Source: Terrabacter aerolatus (GTDB lineage Bacteria; Actinomycetota; Actinomycetes; Actinomycetales; Dermatophilaceae). Taken from it: a stretch of 64,000 bases of DNA. Both the position numbers and the translations under genes were made by a program. Below are positions 44,210 through 52,721 of this stretch, in pieces. The stretch is from positions 62,001 to 126,000 of the forward strand of contig NZ_BJYX01000005.1 in the NCBI RefSeq assembly GCF_007991735.1. The letters are read 5' to 3'. Positions within the stretch are counted from its first letter, which is position 1; the number at the start of each line of letters is the position of its first letter. Below the pieces are notes generated by a model, which was not told where the DNA came from, did no database searches, and saw nothing but the letters and a program-made list of their open reading frames with translations.

Positions 44210-44890
44210 TCAGGGCTCGTCGTCGCCGGTGGCGGCCGTGTCGGGGAGGCCGATGACGATGCGCGTCCCGGGCGGGGCCGCCTGCACCAGGCGCAGCCGG
44301 GCGAGGGCGGGGTGGGCGTCGAGCAGCTTGGCGCCGTTGGCCAGGGAGCGCAGGGCCGCCGTCTCCGCGCGGGCCGACTCGAGCTGGGCCTCGCCACGAC
44401 GACGGGCCGTCGCGAGCTCGGCGGCCGCGGCACGCAGCTCCGGCGGCACGATGACGTCCTTGACGACGACCTCCGCCACGTCCGCACCGACGCGACGGGC
44501 GACCTCGACCGTCGCCGCCGTGATCCGTGCGGTCGGCAGCGAGGCGGCGCGACGCACGAGGTCGTCCGCGGTCGACGTCGCGAGCGCGTCGCGCAGGGCC
44601 ACCTGTGCTGCGAGGTACACGGTCGACGTCGGGTCCTCGGAGACCTCGGCGAACGCGACGGGGTCCCCGACGGCCCAACGAACGACCGCTGACACCCGGA
44701 CCGACACACTGTCGGACGTCAGGACCTCCTGGGGCGCCAGCTGGGTCAGCCGCTCTCTCAGGTCGAGGACCAGGAGCCGCTGGCCGCGCAGGCGCCGGTG
44801 CCGCCCGGCCGGCAGCACCTGGTCGAGGATGCCGTGTCGGTAGCGCAGCGCGCAGTGGCGCGGCTCGATCGTGAAACGTGTCAGGGACAT
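44210..44890 (-). CDS. SPFH/band-7 (slipin-like) protein
   Basis: 226 aa. VLDLRERLTQLAPQEVLTSDSVSVRVSAVVRWAVGDPVAFAEV is the core strand set of the band-7 domain, followed by RDALATSTADDLV and the coiled-coil region RRVGADVAEVVVKDVIVPPELRAAAAELATARRRGEAQLESARAETAALRSLANG. The N-terminal membrane helix of typical slipins is missing: the protein starts MSLTRFTIEPRHCALRYRHG, so it may be soluble or attach otherwise. AAGGAGG lies 7 nt before the ATG at 44890. Function of such proteins is scaffolding at membranes. Confidence 0.82.
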   Translation of the reverse strand: MSLTRFTIEPRHCALRYRHGILDQVLPAGRHRRLRGQRLLVLDLRERLTQLAPQEVLTSDSVSVRVSAVVRWAVGDPVAFAEVSEDPTSTVYLAAQVALRDALATSTADDLVRRAASLPTARITAATVEVARRVGADVAEVVVKDVIVPPELRAAAAELATARRRGEAQLESARAETAALRSLANGAKLLDAHPALARLRLVQAAPPGTRIVIGLPDTAATGDDEP

Positions 44891-45415
44891 TCGGGCGACC
44901 TCCTTCGGTGCCGTTCGGTGGACTGTAGTGGTGCGGGCCATGCTGTGGGATTCGTGGCCGTGCGGGTGCCGCCGACCGCGGCGCGGGCCGCGGAGGACCT
45001 GCTCGTGGCCGGGCGAGGGCACGGCCACGAGGCTGCCTGCAGGGCGACCCACGAGGGGTGACGGGCGGCGACACCCTGAGGACTTGAACCTCTGGTGCAG
45101 TGCACCGTTACCTGCAGTCGGCGCTTCGAGAGCGCCGCATCCCGGGGTGGGTCCGACACGCAGGACCGCGGGTGGCACGCCACCGCGGCTGCTCGAGCAC
45201 CCCGTACGCCTCAAGGGTCGCGCCTCGGGGCGGCTGCGCGCCAATGGTTTTCGCGCACGACGCGCAGCAGGGGCTCTCGGGCGTGTGGACGAGTCGTGGC
45301 GACACCCTCGTCCACACCCCTGCCGGCCGCCGACCACCCTCCACAGGCCTCGGAGACGGTGTCTCGGTGCACGTCCCGGCGATGACACCATGGGGACCCG
45401 GACCGAGGAGGACTC
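44891..45415. other. 525-nt gene-poor gap with a tRNA-like fragment
   Basis: No convincing gene. On the minus strand 45150-45065 holds a 7-bp hairpin (CGGCGCT/AGCGCCG) and a T-arm-like GAGGTTCAAGTCCTC followed by GGGTGTCGCC, but no matching 5' acceptor or D-arm. CGACACCCT at 45069 also recurs as GCGACACCCTCG at 45300. Otherwise only GC-rich sequence up to the GAGGAGGA ribosome site of the next gene. Confidence 0.5.
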
Positions 45416-46813
45416 ATGGGCAAGGCACGTCGCGGTCGACGGCAGGGGGCGCCGAGCAGCCGGCGCGACCCACGGGAAGGTTCCGCCTTCCGCACCCCCT
45501 CGCCGGCTGCCGGCGCGCCGACACCCGCACCGGCCGATGCAGTCCGCCAGGCGCTGCACGAGCTGCTGGCCCGGGCCTACGACGCCCTCGACCGGGCTGA
45601 CGAGCACACGCTCGACGACGTGGCGGCCTCGGTGGCCGCCCTCTGCGCCGGACCGGACACCCGGCGCACCGTCGTACTGGGGCTGCTCGACTCGGTGACG
45701 ACGGCGACCACCCGGGCCTGGCAGCTCGGCCGGCAGCCCGCCGACCTCCACCGCCTCGTGGGACGCCGTCTCGCGGCGGCGGAGCAGGAGGTCGTGGTCG
45801 ACGCCATGGCCCACGAGCTGCGGCAGTACGCACCCGCCACGGTCGACCGTCGGTGGCTGGCGCAGCTGCGAGAGCTGGGCGACGGGCTGCCGGTTCCCCG
45901 ATCCAGCACCTGGATCGAGGCCCGGAGATCCGGCGGCACCGACTGGTTCACCCTCGTGTCACAGGTCGTCACCGTGCTGCACCTGCTCGTGCGCCTGCCC
46001 GCGCTCGAGCACCTGACCTCGGTGCCGGGAGAAGCTCGCCCCGATCCGGGCGGTCCGGGCGGTCCGGGCGGTCCGGGCGGTCCGGGCGACGCCGAGGCAC
46101 CGGCGGCCGACGAGCGCATCCTGAGCCGGGTCCGCATGCTGCTGGCCAAGGCCGAGTCGACGACGTTCGAGGCCGAGGCGGCCACCTTCACCGCCGGCGC
46201 CCAGTCGCTCATGGCCCGCCACAGCATCGACGCCGCCCTGCTGACGCGGCAGGCCGAACGACCCGATCGGGACGGCCCCCAGGGCAGGCGCATCGGGATC
46301 GACAACCCCTACGAGGGTCCGAAGGCCGTCCTGCTCCAGGCCGTGGCCTCGGCCAACCGGTGCCGGATGGTGTGGTCGCGCGAGCTGGGGTTCGGCACCG
46401 TCGTCGGCTTCGAGGCCGACCTCGACGCCGTCGAGCTGCTCTTCACCTCGCTCCTCGTCCAGGCGACGCGCACGCTCGCCGCCGCGGGCTCGCGCAGCGC
46501 CGTCCACGGCGGGAGCCGCACGCGCTCCTTCCGGCAGTCGTTCCTCTCAGCCTTCGCCGACCGCATCGGCGAGCGGCTCCACGAGGCCACGGCCCAGGAG
46601 GAGGAGTCCGCCATGGCCTCGCACTCGCAGGGCCGAGAGCTCGTGCCGCTCCTGGCGGCCCGGGCCGAGCGGGTCGACGAGGCGCTGGGTGCCTGGTTCC
46701 CGGAGGTGCGCCAGGCCAGGGTCAGCGCGGCGCGTGACGCCGAGGGCTGGCACTCGGGGCGATCCGCCGCGGACCGGGCCCAGCTCGGCGCCGCACCCCG
46801 GCTCCGGGCCTGA
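45416..46813 (+). CDS. DUF2786 domain protein
   Basis: 465 aa. A basic N-terminal tail (GKARRGRRQG...), a helical domain, then a Gly-Pro linker (PGGPGGPGGPGGPG, encoded by 9-bp repeats), and RILSRVRMLLAKAESTTFEAEAATFTAGAQSLMARHSID, the DUF2786 signature, followed by a mixed domain with CRMVWSRELGFGTVVGFEADLDAVELLFTSLL. Function unknown; some relatives occur in phage genomes, but nothing else here is phage-like. GAGGAGGA stands 4 nt before the ATG. Confidence 0.85.
   Translation: MGKARRGRRQGAPSSRRDPREGSAFRTPSPAAGAPTPAPADAVRQALHELLARAYDALDRADEHTLDDVAASVAALCAGPDTRRTVVLGLLDSVTTATTRAWQLGRQPADLHRLVGRRLAAAEQEVVVDAMAHELRQYAPATVDRRWLAQLRELGDGLPVPRSSTWIEARRSGGTDWFTLVSQVVTVLHLLVRLPALEHLTSVPGEARPDPGGPGGPGGPGGPGDAEAPAADERILSRVRMLLAKAESTTFEAEAATFTAGAQSLMARHSIDAALLTRQAERPDRDGPQGRRIGIDNPYEGPKAVLLQAVASANRCRMVWSRELGFGTVVGFEADLDAVELLFTSLLVQATRTLAAAGSRSAVHGGSRTRSFRQSFLSAFADRIGERLHEATAQEEESAMASHSQGRELVPLLAARAERVDEALGAWFPEVRQARVSAARDAEGWHSGRSAADRAQLGAAPRLRA
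46049..46087. repeat. 9-bp tandem repeat in the DUF2786 gene
   Basis: Four copies of GGTCCGGGC encode the Gly-Gly-Pro linker. The in-frame unit can vary in number without loss of frame. Confidence 0.8.
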
Positions 46814-46832
46814 CACCACCCTCGGCGTGCTC

Positions 46833-46862
46833 GTGCGCGCCCGTGCGCGCCCGTGCGCGCTC
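46833..46862. repeat. 10-bp repeats (CGTGCGCGCC) after the DUF2786 gene
   Basis: Three near-identical copies of CGTGCGCGC(C/T) in the short convergent gap. They may hinder read-through but form no clear hairpin with a T-tract. Confidence 0.6.
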
Positions 46863-46896
46863 ACGCGTCCCGCACGGCACCGGATCCCGAGCGTCC

Positions 46897-47274
46897 TCAG
46901 GCTCGTTCGGGGCGTCGGGGCGCCTGGCGCTTCGGCTTGCGGACCTTGGGCGGAAGCGTGGCCACGTGGTCGCGGGCGCGGTCGACCCACGCCGACCGAG
47001 CCGTGTCGTCGAGCTCGGCCGGCAGCGACAGCCAGCCACCCATGGGTCGCCCCTCGGGACCGAACGGTCCGCTGCCGGGTAGCGCCCGCAGCTCCTCGAG
47101 CCCCGCCTCGTCGAGCTTGACGCCGACGTCGGCGCCGAAGAGACCGGCGAACATCGTGCCGTTGACGAAGGCCCCGACGCTCCCGAACATCGGCCTGACC
47201 TCTACCCCCGGTGCGGGCGTCACGAGGGAGCGGAAGCGCTCCTTGGCCTCGTCGCTGTGCTTCGGCAGGTCCAC
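46897..47274 (-). CDS. TfoX N-terminal domain protein
   Basis: 125 aa. HSDEAKERFRSLVTPAPGVEVRPMFGSVGAFVNGTMFAGLFGADVGVKLDEAGLEEL matches the TfoX/Sxy N-terminal domain (MFG...G.FV.g.mfag). The C-terminal TfoX domain is absent and the end is a Lys/Arg/Pro tail (KVRKPKRQAPRRPERA), which could bind nucleic acid. TfoX regulates competence in gammaproteobacteria; the role of the stand-alone domain in actinomycetes is unknown. GTG 47274 is the nearest usable start. Confidence 0.82.
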   Translation of the reverse strand: MDLPKHSDEAKERFRSLVTPAPGVEVRPMFGSVGAFVNGTMFAGLFGADVGVKLDEAGLEELRALPGSGPFGPEGRPMGGWLSLPAELDDTARSAWVDRARDHVATLPPKVRKPKRQAPRRPERA

Positions 47275-47399
47275 CCGTCCATGACACCACCGACGGGCCT
47301 CACGGACCAGCCCGGACCGGCACCCCGGGCGGCACCCCCGGGCGCTGGGTCGGTGCAGCTCGAGGCCGGACAGCTCCCGCAGCAGCGCTGACGCCGTGC

Positions 47400-48854
47400 T
47401 CAGCCGGGCACCCCGACGGCGGGCCGGGACCCGACAGGCCGCACGACGGCGAGGAAGACCGCGGCGACGAGGGCCGTCACGCCGCAGATCGCCCACACCG
47501 CCAGGTAGCCCGACAGCGACGCGTGGCCCGTCGCCTCCGTGTCGACCGAACCGGTCGAGGCGAGCGCGATCGCGAAGACGCTCGATGCGAAGGCCCCGCC
47601 GATCGTCTTGGTCGTGTTGGTCATTCCCGTCGTCAGGCCGGTGTGGGTCGGCGGCGCCTGGGCCGCAGCCGCGGTCGGGAGGCCGGCGACGAGAGCGCCG
47701 GAGCCCAGGCCCGCGACGACCATGTTGGTCATCGTCTGGGCGAGGCTGGCGTGGAACGGCAGGAAGAGCAGGTAGCCGACCGCGACGAGCAGGGCCGCGA
47801 CGACCATCGCCACCCGGGTGCCGGTGCGGTGTGCGAGCAGGTGCAGCAGCAGGGCGCCGACCGCGAGCGACAGCACGTAGCCGCCGATGATGATCGACAC
47901 CCGGCCCGCGGAGGCCCCGAGCCCGTAGCCGGTGACGGCCGGGTCGGTGCGCGCGAACGTCGACAGCGGGATCTGGGCGCCCAGCACGGAGACGCCGAAG
48001 AGGAAGGCGGTCGCCTGCACGGGCCACTGCCCACGGGCCCCGAGGATCCGGAGGTCGACGAGCGGCTCCGGGTGGGCGAGCTCGACCCGGGCGAAGGGCA
48101 GCAGCACCGCGCCACCGGCGACGAGGAGCACCCACGGCCACGGACTGCCCGGACCGACGACGCGCACCAGGACGAGGCCACCCATGACGAGACCGAGGGC
48201 GAGGGTGACGAGCCAGAAGCCGCGCCAGTCGACCGAGCCGCCGGCGAGCACCGGCGACTCCTCGACGCCGAACCAGATCGCGACGAGGGCCAGGGTCACG
48301 ACGACGGCGGGCAGCGCCAGCAGGGCGGTCAGGCCGAGCGACTCGGCCAGCGCCCCACTCGTCAGCGCGCCGGCGATCACCCCGAGCTCGAGTCCGGCGA
48401 CGAGGAGACCGGCCGCGCCGCGCACGCGCCGCTCCGAGCCGCCGGTGCGGCGGTGGATGATCGCGACCTCCATCGGTAGCCACACGACGTAGAAGCCCTG
48501 GATCGCCCAGGCCACGAGGAAGAGCCCGAAGGTCGGCGCGAAGGCCACGCCCCACGACGCGAGGGCCGTGACGACCGTGGAGAGCAGGAGCACCTTGCGG
48601 TGCCCGATGAGGTCCCCGAGCCGTGCGAGGAGCGGGACGACGAGCGCCGACACGATGAGCTGGGCGGCCTCGAACCAGTTGACGTCGGCGTCCTTGACCG
48701 ACAGGTGCCGGGCGATGTCGGTGAAGACCGGGGTGTAGTAGCCCTGCAGCACTCCGCTCGCCAGCTCGACGCAGATGAGGAAGCCGACGACCCTGGTGAT
48801 CGGGCTGTGGGCCACGGCCCGGGCAGCGTCGGAGACGGCCGTGCTGTCTGACAT
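47400..48854 (-). CDS. MFS transporter, DHA2/EmrB-QacA-like
   Basis: 484 aa with about 14 membrane spans. LARLGDLIGHRKVLLLSTVVTALASWGVAFAPT is the A-motif loop of drug:H+ antiporters, and the PMEVAIIHRRTG...GAAGLLVAGLELGVIAGALTSGALAE stretch corresponds to motif C. Substrate unknown. AGGATCCGC precedes the ATG at 48854. The M20 peptidase gene upstream on the same strand ends 33 nt away, so a short operon is possible. Confidence 0.85.
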   Translation of the reverse strand: MSDSTAVSDAARAVAHSPITRVVGFLICVELASGVLQGYYTPVFTDIARHLSVKDADVNWFEAAQLIVSALVVPLLARLGDLIGHRKVLLLSTVVTALASWGVAFAPTFGLFLVAWAIQGFYVVWLPMEVAIIHRRTGGSERRVRGAAGLLVAGLELGVIAGALTSGALAESLGLTALLALPAVVVTLALVAIWFGVEESPVLAGGSVDWRGFWLVTLALGLVMGGLVLVRVVGPGSPWPWVLLVAGGAVLLPFARVELAHPEPLVDLRILGARGQWPVQATAFLFGVSVLGAQIPLSTFARTDPAVTGYGLGASAGRVSIIIGGYVLSLAVGALLLHLLAHRTGTRVAMVVAALLVAVGYLLFLPFHASLAQTMTNMVVAGLGSGALVAGLPTAAAAQAPPTHTGLTTGMTNTTKTIGGAFASSVFAIALASTGSVDTEATGHASLSGYLAVWAICGVTALVAAVFLAVVRPVGSRPAVGVPG

Positions 48855-48887
48855 GCGGATCCTGTTCTCGCGGTGGGGTGCTCGACG

Positions 48888-50213
48888 TCAGAGCTGTTCG
48901 ATGAGGCGGCGGTACCACCGCACGCCTTCGTGGAGGTCGTCGACGCCGATGCGCTCGTCGACGCCGTGGATGGAGGCGCGCTGGGCATCGGTCATGCGGA
49001 AGGGCGTGAAGCGGTAGACGCGCGGCCACACCCGGTGGAAGTGCCGCGAGTCCGTGGCCGCGAGCATGACGTAGGGCACCGCGACCGTCCCCGGGAAGAC
49101 GTCCTCGAGCGTCGACTCGAGGAGGGCGTATGCCGGGTCGTCCGTCGGTGACACCGGGCTCGGCTCGTCGCCGCTGACGAGGGTCACCTCGACGTGAGGG
49201 TCCTTGATGGTGCTGCGAACTCGCGCGAGGGCACCGGCGACGGTCTCGCCGACCATGACCCTCATGTTGACGTGGGCGCGCGCCGTCGCGGCGATGACGT
49301 TCGCCCCCGAGGACCCCGACAGCTGGGTGACGGCGACGGTCGTCCTCGTCAGCGCGGCCGTCTCGTGCCCGAGCCGCGGGAGCACCCGGGAGAGCACGGG
49401 CCGCAGGCGCCGCGCCCGACCGAAGACCGCGGCATACGGCAGGCGCGCGTGGGCGCCGGCGCGTTCGAGCATGTCGACCGTGGCGTCGGGCAGGTGGCTG
49501 GGGAAGGGGTTGCGCTCGAGCCGCAGGATGGCGCGCGCGAGCCGGCTCGTCGCCCCCATGCGGCGTGGAGCCGACGCGTGGCCGCCGTCGCCTCGCGCGA
49601 CGAGCTCGACGTCGACCGTGCCCTTCTCGGAGACGCCGATGACGGCCATCGGGGCCTCGATGCCCGGCAGCGCTCCCTGCACGATCGCGCCACCCTCGTC
49701 GACGACGAACCACGGCTCGACGCCTCGCTCGCGCAGGACCGCGACGGCGTCCTTGGCCGCACGCCCCGAGACCTCCTCGTTGCAGCCGAAGGAGAGCCAG
49801 ACGTCCCTGCCGGGGGTCACACCGTCGGCGAGGAGGTCCTCGACCGCCTGACAGGTCGCGACGAGCGAGCCCTTGCAGTCGAGCGCCCCACGGCCCCAGA
49901 CGTGCCCGTCCACCAGCTCACCGGCGAACGGTGGGTGCGTCCACACCGACGGGTCGTCGACGGGGACGACGTCGAGGTGCGCCATGAGCACGACCGGTGC
50001 CTCGCGGGTGAGACCGGGCCATCGCACGAGCAGGGCGTCCCCGCTGATCCGCTCGACCTCGCACGTCGCGTGGAGACGCGGGAACCGCGAGCGCAGCTCG
50101 GCGAGGAGTGCCTCGAAGACGGCGCGGTCCTCCTTCGCCGGGTCCCAGTCCGACACGGTCGGGATGCGGATGAGCGCCCGCAGCGCCTCGACCGCAGCGT
50201 CGTCCCCGTTCAT
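48888..50213 (-). CDS. M20-family metallopeptidase
   Basis: 441 aa. Two-zinc site: MAHLDVVPVDD (H-x-D), GRGALDCKGSLVA (bridging Asp), FGCNEEVSGRA (Glu pair), VVDEGG (Asp), and a final His in ATDSRHFHRVW. The inserted dimerisation domain carries RGDGGHASAPRRMGATSRLARAI. Typical of carboxypeptidase/deacylase enzymes of the CPG70/ArgE group; substrate unknown. ATG 50213 sits 28 nt from the start of the divergent LLM gene. Confidence 0.88.
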   Translation of the reverse strand: MNGDDAAVEALRALIRIPTVSDWDPAKEDRAVFEALLAELRSRFPRLHATCEVERISGDALLVRWPGLTREAPVVLMAHLDVVPVDDPSVWTHPPFAGELVDGHVWGRGALDCKGSLVATCQAVEDLLADGVTPGRDVWLSFGCNEEVSGRAAKDAVAVLRERGVEPWFVVDEGGAIVQGALPGIEAPMAVIGVSEKGTVDVELVARGDGGHASAPRRMGATSRLARAILRLERNPFPSHLPDATVDMLERAGAHARLPYAAVFGRARRLRPVLSRVLPRLGHETAALTRTTVAVTQLSGSSGANVIAATARAHVNMRVMVGETVAGALARVRSTIKDPHVEVTLVSGDEPSPVSPTDDPAYALLESTLEDVFPGTVAVPYVMLAATDSRHFHRVWPRVYRFTPFRMTDAQRASIHGVDERIGVDDLHEGVRWYRRLIEQL

Positions 50214-50220
50214 GACCGGG

Positions 50221-50226
50221 AGCGTA
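50221..50226 (-). promoter_or_regulatory. -10 box TACGCT of the M20 peptidase gene
   Basis: On the minus strand TACGCT ends 7 nt before the ATG at 50213. It overlaps a GTATGCC motif and is next to the CACGCT box serving the divergent gene at 50242. Confidence 0.45.
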
Positions 50227-50241
50227 TGCCACGCTGGCCGC

Positions 50242-51879
50242 ATGGACTATGGGCACGAGCTGCAGTTCGGTGTGTTCGCGAGCCCGGAGGCTTCCCGCGT
50301 GCACGAGACCCTCGAGCTGGCACAGCTGGCCGACGTCGTGGGTCTCGACCTGTTCACGGTCCAGGACCACCCCTACAACGCGAAGCACCTCGACACCTCG
50401 ACGCTGCTCACCGCGGTGGCGGCCCGGACGAGCGCCATCCGCGTGGCGGCCAACGTCGCCAACCTGCCGTTGCGACCTCCAGTCGGTCTCGCGAAGCAGG
50501 TCGCGAGCCTCGACATCGTCAGCGGCGGACGCGCCGAGCTGGGCCTCGGCACGGGCGCCTTCTGGGACGCCATCGTGGCCGCGGGCGGCGAGCGCCGCAC
50601 GCCCGCAGAGGCGGTCGACGCCCTCGTCGAGGCCATCCACGTCATCCGCGCCACCTGGGGCCAGGACCCGCAGCACCCCGGCGCCCGGTCGGTCACGCTC
50701 GGGGGTGAGCACTACTCCGTCACCGGGATGCACGCCGGCCCGTTCCCCGTGCACCACGTCGGCATCTGGCTCGGTGCCTACCGGCCCCGGATGCTGCGCG
50801 TCACCGCTCGGCTCGCCGACGGGTGGCTGCCCAGCATGGGCTACGCCGACCCGGAGGCGCTCGCGGCCATGAACGCGGTCATCGACGAGGCTGCCGAGCG
50901 CGCGGGCCGGGGACCCCGGACGATCCGGCGGATGTACAACGTCTTCGGCTCGTTCGGGACGGGCAGCGGCTTCCTGCGCGGCACGGCGGACGCGTGGGCC
51001 GAGCAGCTCGCCGAGCTGACGCTCACCGAGGGCATGAGCACCTACGTCCTCGGCACCGACGACCCCGACGTCGTCAGGCGGTATGCCGCCGAGGTCGCCC
51101 CGGCCGTGCGTGACCTCGTCGACGCCGAGCGCGCCCGTCGCGCCGGCGCATCCGCGAACCCCACCACCCCCGAGTCCACCCCCGAGTCCACCCCCGAGTC
51201 CACCCCCGTGTCCGCAGGGGAGTCGCTGCCCGACCCGACGCCGACGACTCGCGCCGACGTCTCCCCGCTCATCGTCCGACCCACCCCCGACGACGGGGTC
51301 CGGCTCAGCCGCGCCCTCCCCTGGCGCGAGGACGAGCGACCGGTGACCACGAAGCCCGAGGGGACGGCATATACCCCCGCGCAGCAGGCCGTGCCCCAGC
51401 ACCTCGTCGACGTGCACGACCACCTCCGTGGTGAGCTCGCCCAGCTGCGCGACGTCGTGGGTCAGGTGCGGCGCGGCTCCCTGTCGACGGGCGCGGCCCG
51501 GTCGGTCATCAACACGATGGCCCTGCGACAGAACAACTGGACCCTCGGCGCCTACTGCGAGACGTACTGCCGTCTCGTGACCGGGCACCACACGCTCGAG
51601 GACCGGAGCATCTTCGTCCACCTGCGCGGGGCCCAGCCCGACCTCGCTCCGGTCATCGACCGGCTGGAGCAGGAGCACCACGTTATCGCGGACGTGCTCG
51701 AGCAGGTCGACGACGCGCTCGTCGGGCTCGTCGGCACCGACGCGTACGGCCGGTCCGGGCAGGAGGCCCTGGACGAGATCCAGCGCGCCCTCGACCTGCT
51801 CACCGACACCCTGCTGTCGCACCTCGCCTACGAGGAGCGCGAGCTGCTGCACCCGCTCGCCCGCCACGGGTTCGGCTGA
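50242..51879 (+). CDS. LLM-class flavin/F420 oxidoreductase fused to a hemerythrin domain
   Basis: 545 aa. Residues 1-290 are a luciferase-like TIM barrel (DYGHELQFGVFASP, DHPYNAKHLDTSTLLTAVAARTSAIRVAANVANLPLRPPVGLAKQVASLDIVSGGRAELGLGTGAF). A disordered linker follows with a repeated PEST unit (TPESTPESTPESTP). Residues about 385-545 are a four-helix hemerythrin domain with candidate iron ligands His392/His394 (HDH), His449/His450, Glu477-His479 and His527/Glu532. LLM proteins use FMN or F420; hemerythrin sites bind O2 or NO. The fusion suggests O2/NO-linked redox chemistry (inference). ATG follows CACGCT by 6 nt. Confidence 0.85.
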   Translation: MDYGHELQFGVFASPEASRVHETLELAQLADVVGLDLFTVQDHPYNAKHLDTSTLLTAVAARTSAIRVAANVANLPLRPPVGLAKQVASLDIVSGGRAELGLGTGAFWDAIVAAGGERRTPAEAVDALVEAIHVIRATWGQDPQHPGARSVTLGGEHYSVTGMHAGPFPVHHVGIWLGAYRPRMLRVTARLADGWLPSMGYADPEALAAMNAVIDEAAERAGRGPRTIRRMYNVFGSFGTGSGFLRGTADAWAEQLAELTLTEGMSTYVLGTDDPDVVRRYAAEVAPAVRDLVDAERARRAGASANPTTPESTPESTPESTPVSAGESLPDPTPTTRADVSPLIVRPTPDDGVRLSRALPWREDERPVTTKPEGTAYTPAQQAVPQHLVDVHDHLRGELAQLRDVVGQVRRGSLSTGAARSVINTMALRQNNWTLGAYCETYCRLVTGHHTLEDRSIFVHLRGAQPDLAPVIDRLEQEHHVIADVLEQVDDALVGLVGTDAYGRSGQEALDEIQRALDLLTDTLLSHLAYEERELLHPLARHGFG

Positions 51880-51915
51880 GCGCACCGAGACCGGACACGA
51901 CGCGCCCGGACACGG

Positions 51916-51952
51916 GACCGCCCCTCCCGGCAGGGGTCCGGGAGGGGCGGTC
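51916..51952. terminator. bidirectional hairpin between LLM-hemerythrin and PfpI genes
   Basis: Perfect 15-bp stem (51916-51930 with 51938-51952) and a CAGGGGT loop in a convergent gap. Confidence 0.75.
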
Positions 51953-51988
51953 GACCATGGGGCCGCGGCGCGGCCGGTGCGGCGTCGG

Positions 51989-52549
51989 TCAGGCCGACGG
52001 GGCCGCGGTGGCGGCGGCGGAGCCGTGCTCGAGCGCCTCGACGACGGCGCCGCAGAAGTCCGGCAGGTCGTCGGGGTTGCGGCTCGTGATGAGGTTGCCA
52101 TCGACGACGAGGGACTCGTCGACCCACTCGCCGCCCGCATTGCGGAGGTCGGTCTGCAGGCTCGGCCACGACGTGAGGCGACGGCCCTTGACGACATCGG
52201 CCTCGATGAGCGTCCACGGAGCGTGACAGATGGCCGCGACCGGGCGACCGGATGCGACGAAGTCACGCACGAGGGCGACCGCGCCCTCGTGGGTGCGCAG
52301 GTTGTCGGGGTTCGCGACGCCGCCGGGCAGCACGAGGGCGTCGAAGTCCTCGACCTTGGCGTCGGCGACCGTCACGTCGACGGGCTTGGTGTCGCCCTTG
52401 TCGAGGTGGTTGAACATCTGGACCTCACCGGACTCCGGGCTCACGACGACGGCCTCGTGGCCGGCGTCGGTCACGGCCTTCCACGGCTCGGTCAGCTCGA
52501 CCTGCTCGATGCCCTCGCTCGCGACGAGAAATGCGACTCGCTTGGCCAT
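51989..52549 (-). CDS. DJ-1/PfpI-family protein
   Basis: 186 aa. RVAFLVASEGIEQVELTEPWKAVTDAGHEAVVVSP opens the fold; FDALVLPGGVANPDNLR and PVAAICHAPWTLIEADVVKGRRLTSW carry the nucleophile Cys at the elbow with the following His, as in general-stress YfkM/PfpI proteins (glyoxalase III/deglycase or protease activities are reported in the family). AGGAGGG 5 nt before the ATG at 52549. Confidence 0.9.
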   Translation of the reverse strand: MAKRVAFLVASEGIEQVELTEPWKAVTDAGHEAVVVSPESGEVQMFNHLDKGDTKPVDVTVADAKVEDFDALVLPGGVANPDNLRTHEGAVALVRDFVASGRPVAAICHAPWTLIEADVVKGRRLTSWPSLQTDLRNAGGEWVDESLVVDGNLITSRNPDDLPDFCGAVVEALEHGSAAATAAPSA

Positions 52550-52709
52550 GAGGCCCTCCTCTGGTCGCCCCGGTGAGGGGCGCTCGATGTGGTTCTTCGG
52601 CGTTCTGGGTGACTCTCGTGGCGTCGACCGCCACCTTCGGCTCCTACCCACCCCGACCGGTCCTGTCACCGGACCCTCGACAGCACGGGCAGGCCGAGTC
52701 CTGCGCGGT

Positions 52710-52715
52710 TAGGGT
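52710..52715 (+). promoter_or_regulatory. -10 box TAGGGT of the MBL-fold gene
   Basis: TAGGGT ends 6 nt before the ATG at 52722; same box and spacing as the esterase gene at 41632. Confidence 0.5.
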
Positions 52716-52721
52716 CGGCCC

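Noticed and set aside
45416-46813. Prophage remnant because of DUF2786
   Set aside because: No integrase, structural or lysis genes, and base composition equals its neighbours.
46897-47274. Competence locus based on the TfoX-like protein
   Set aside because: Only the N-terminal TfoX domain is present and no com/pil genes are nearby.
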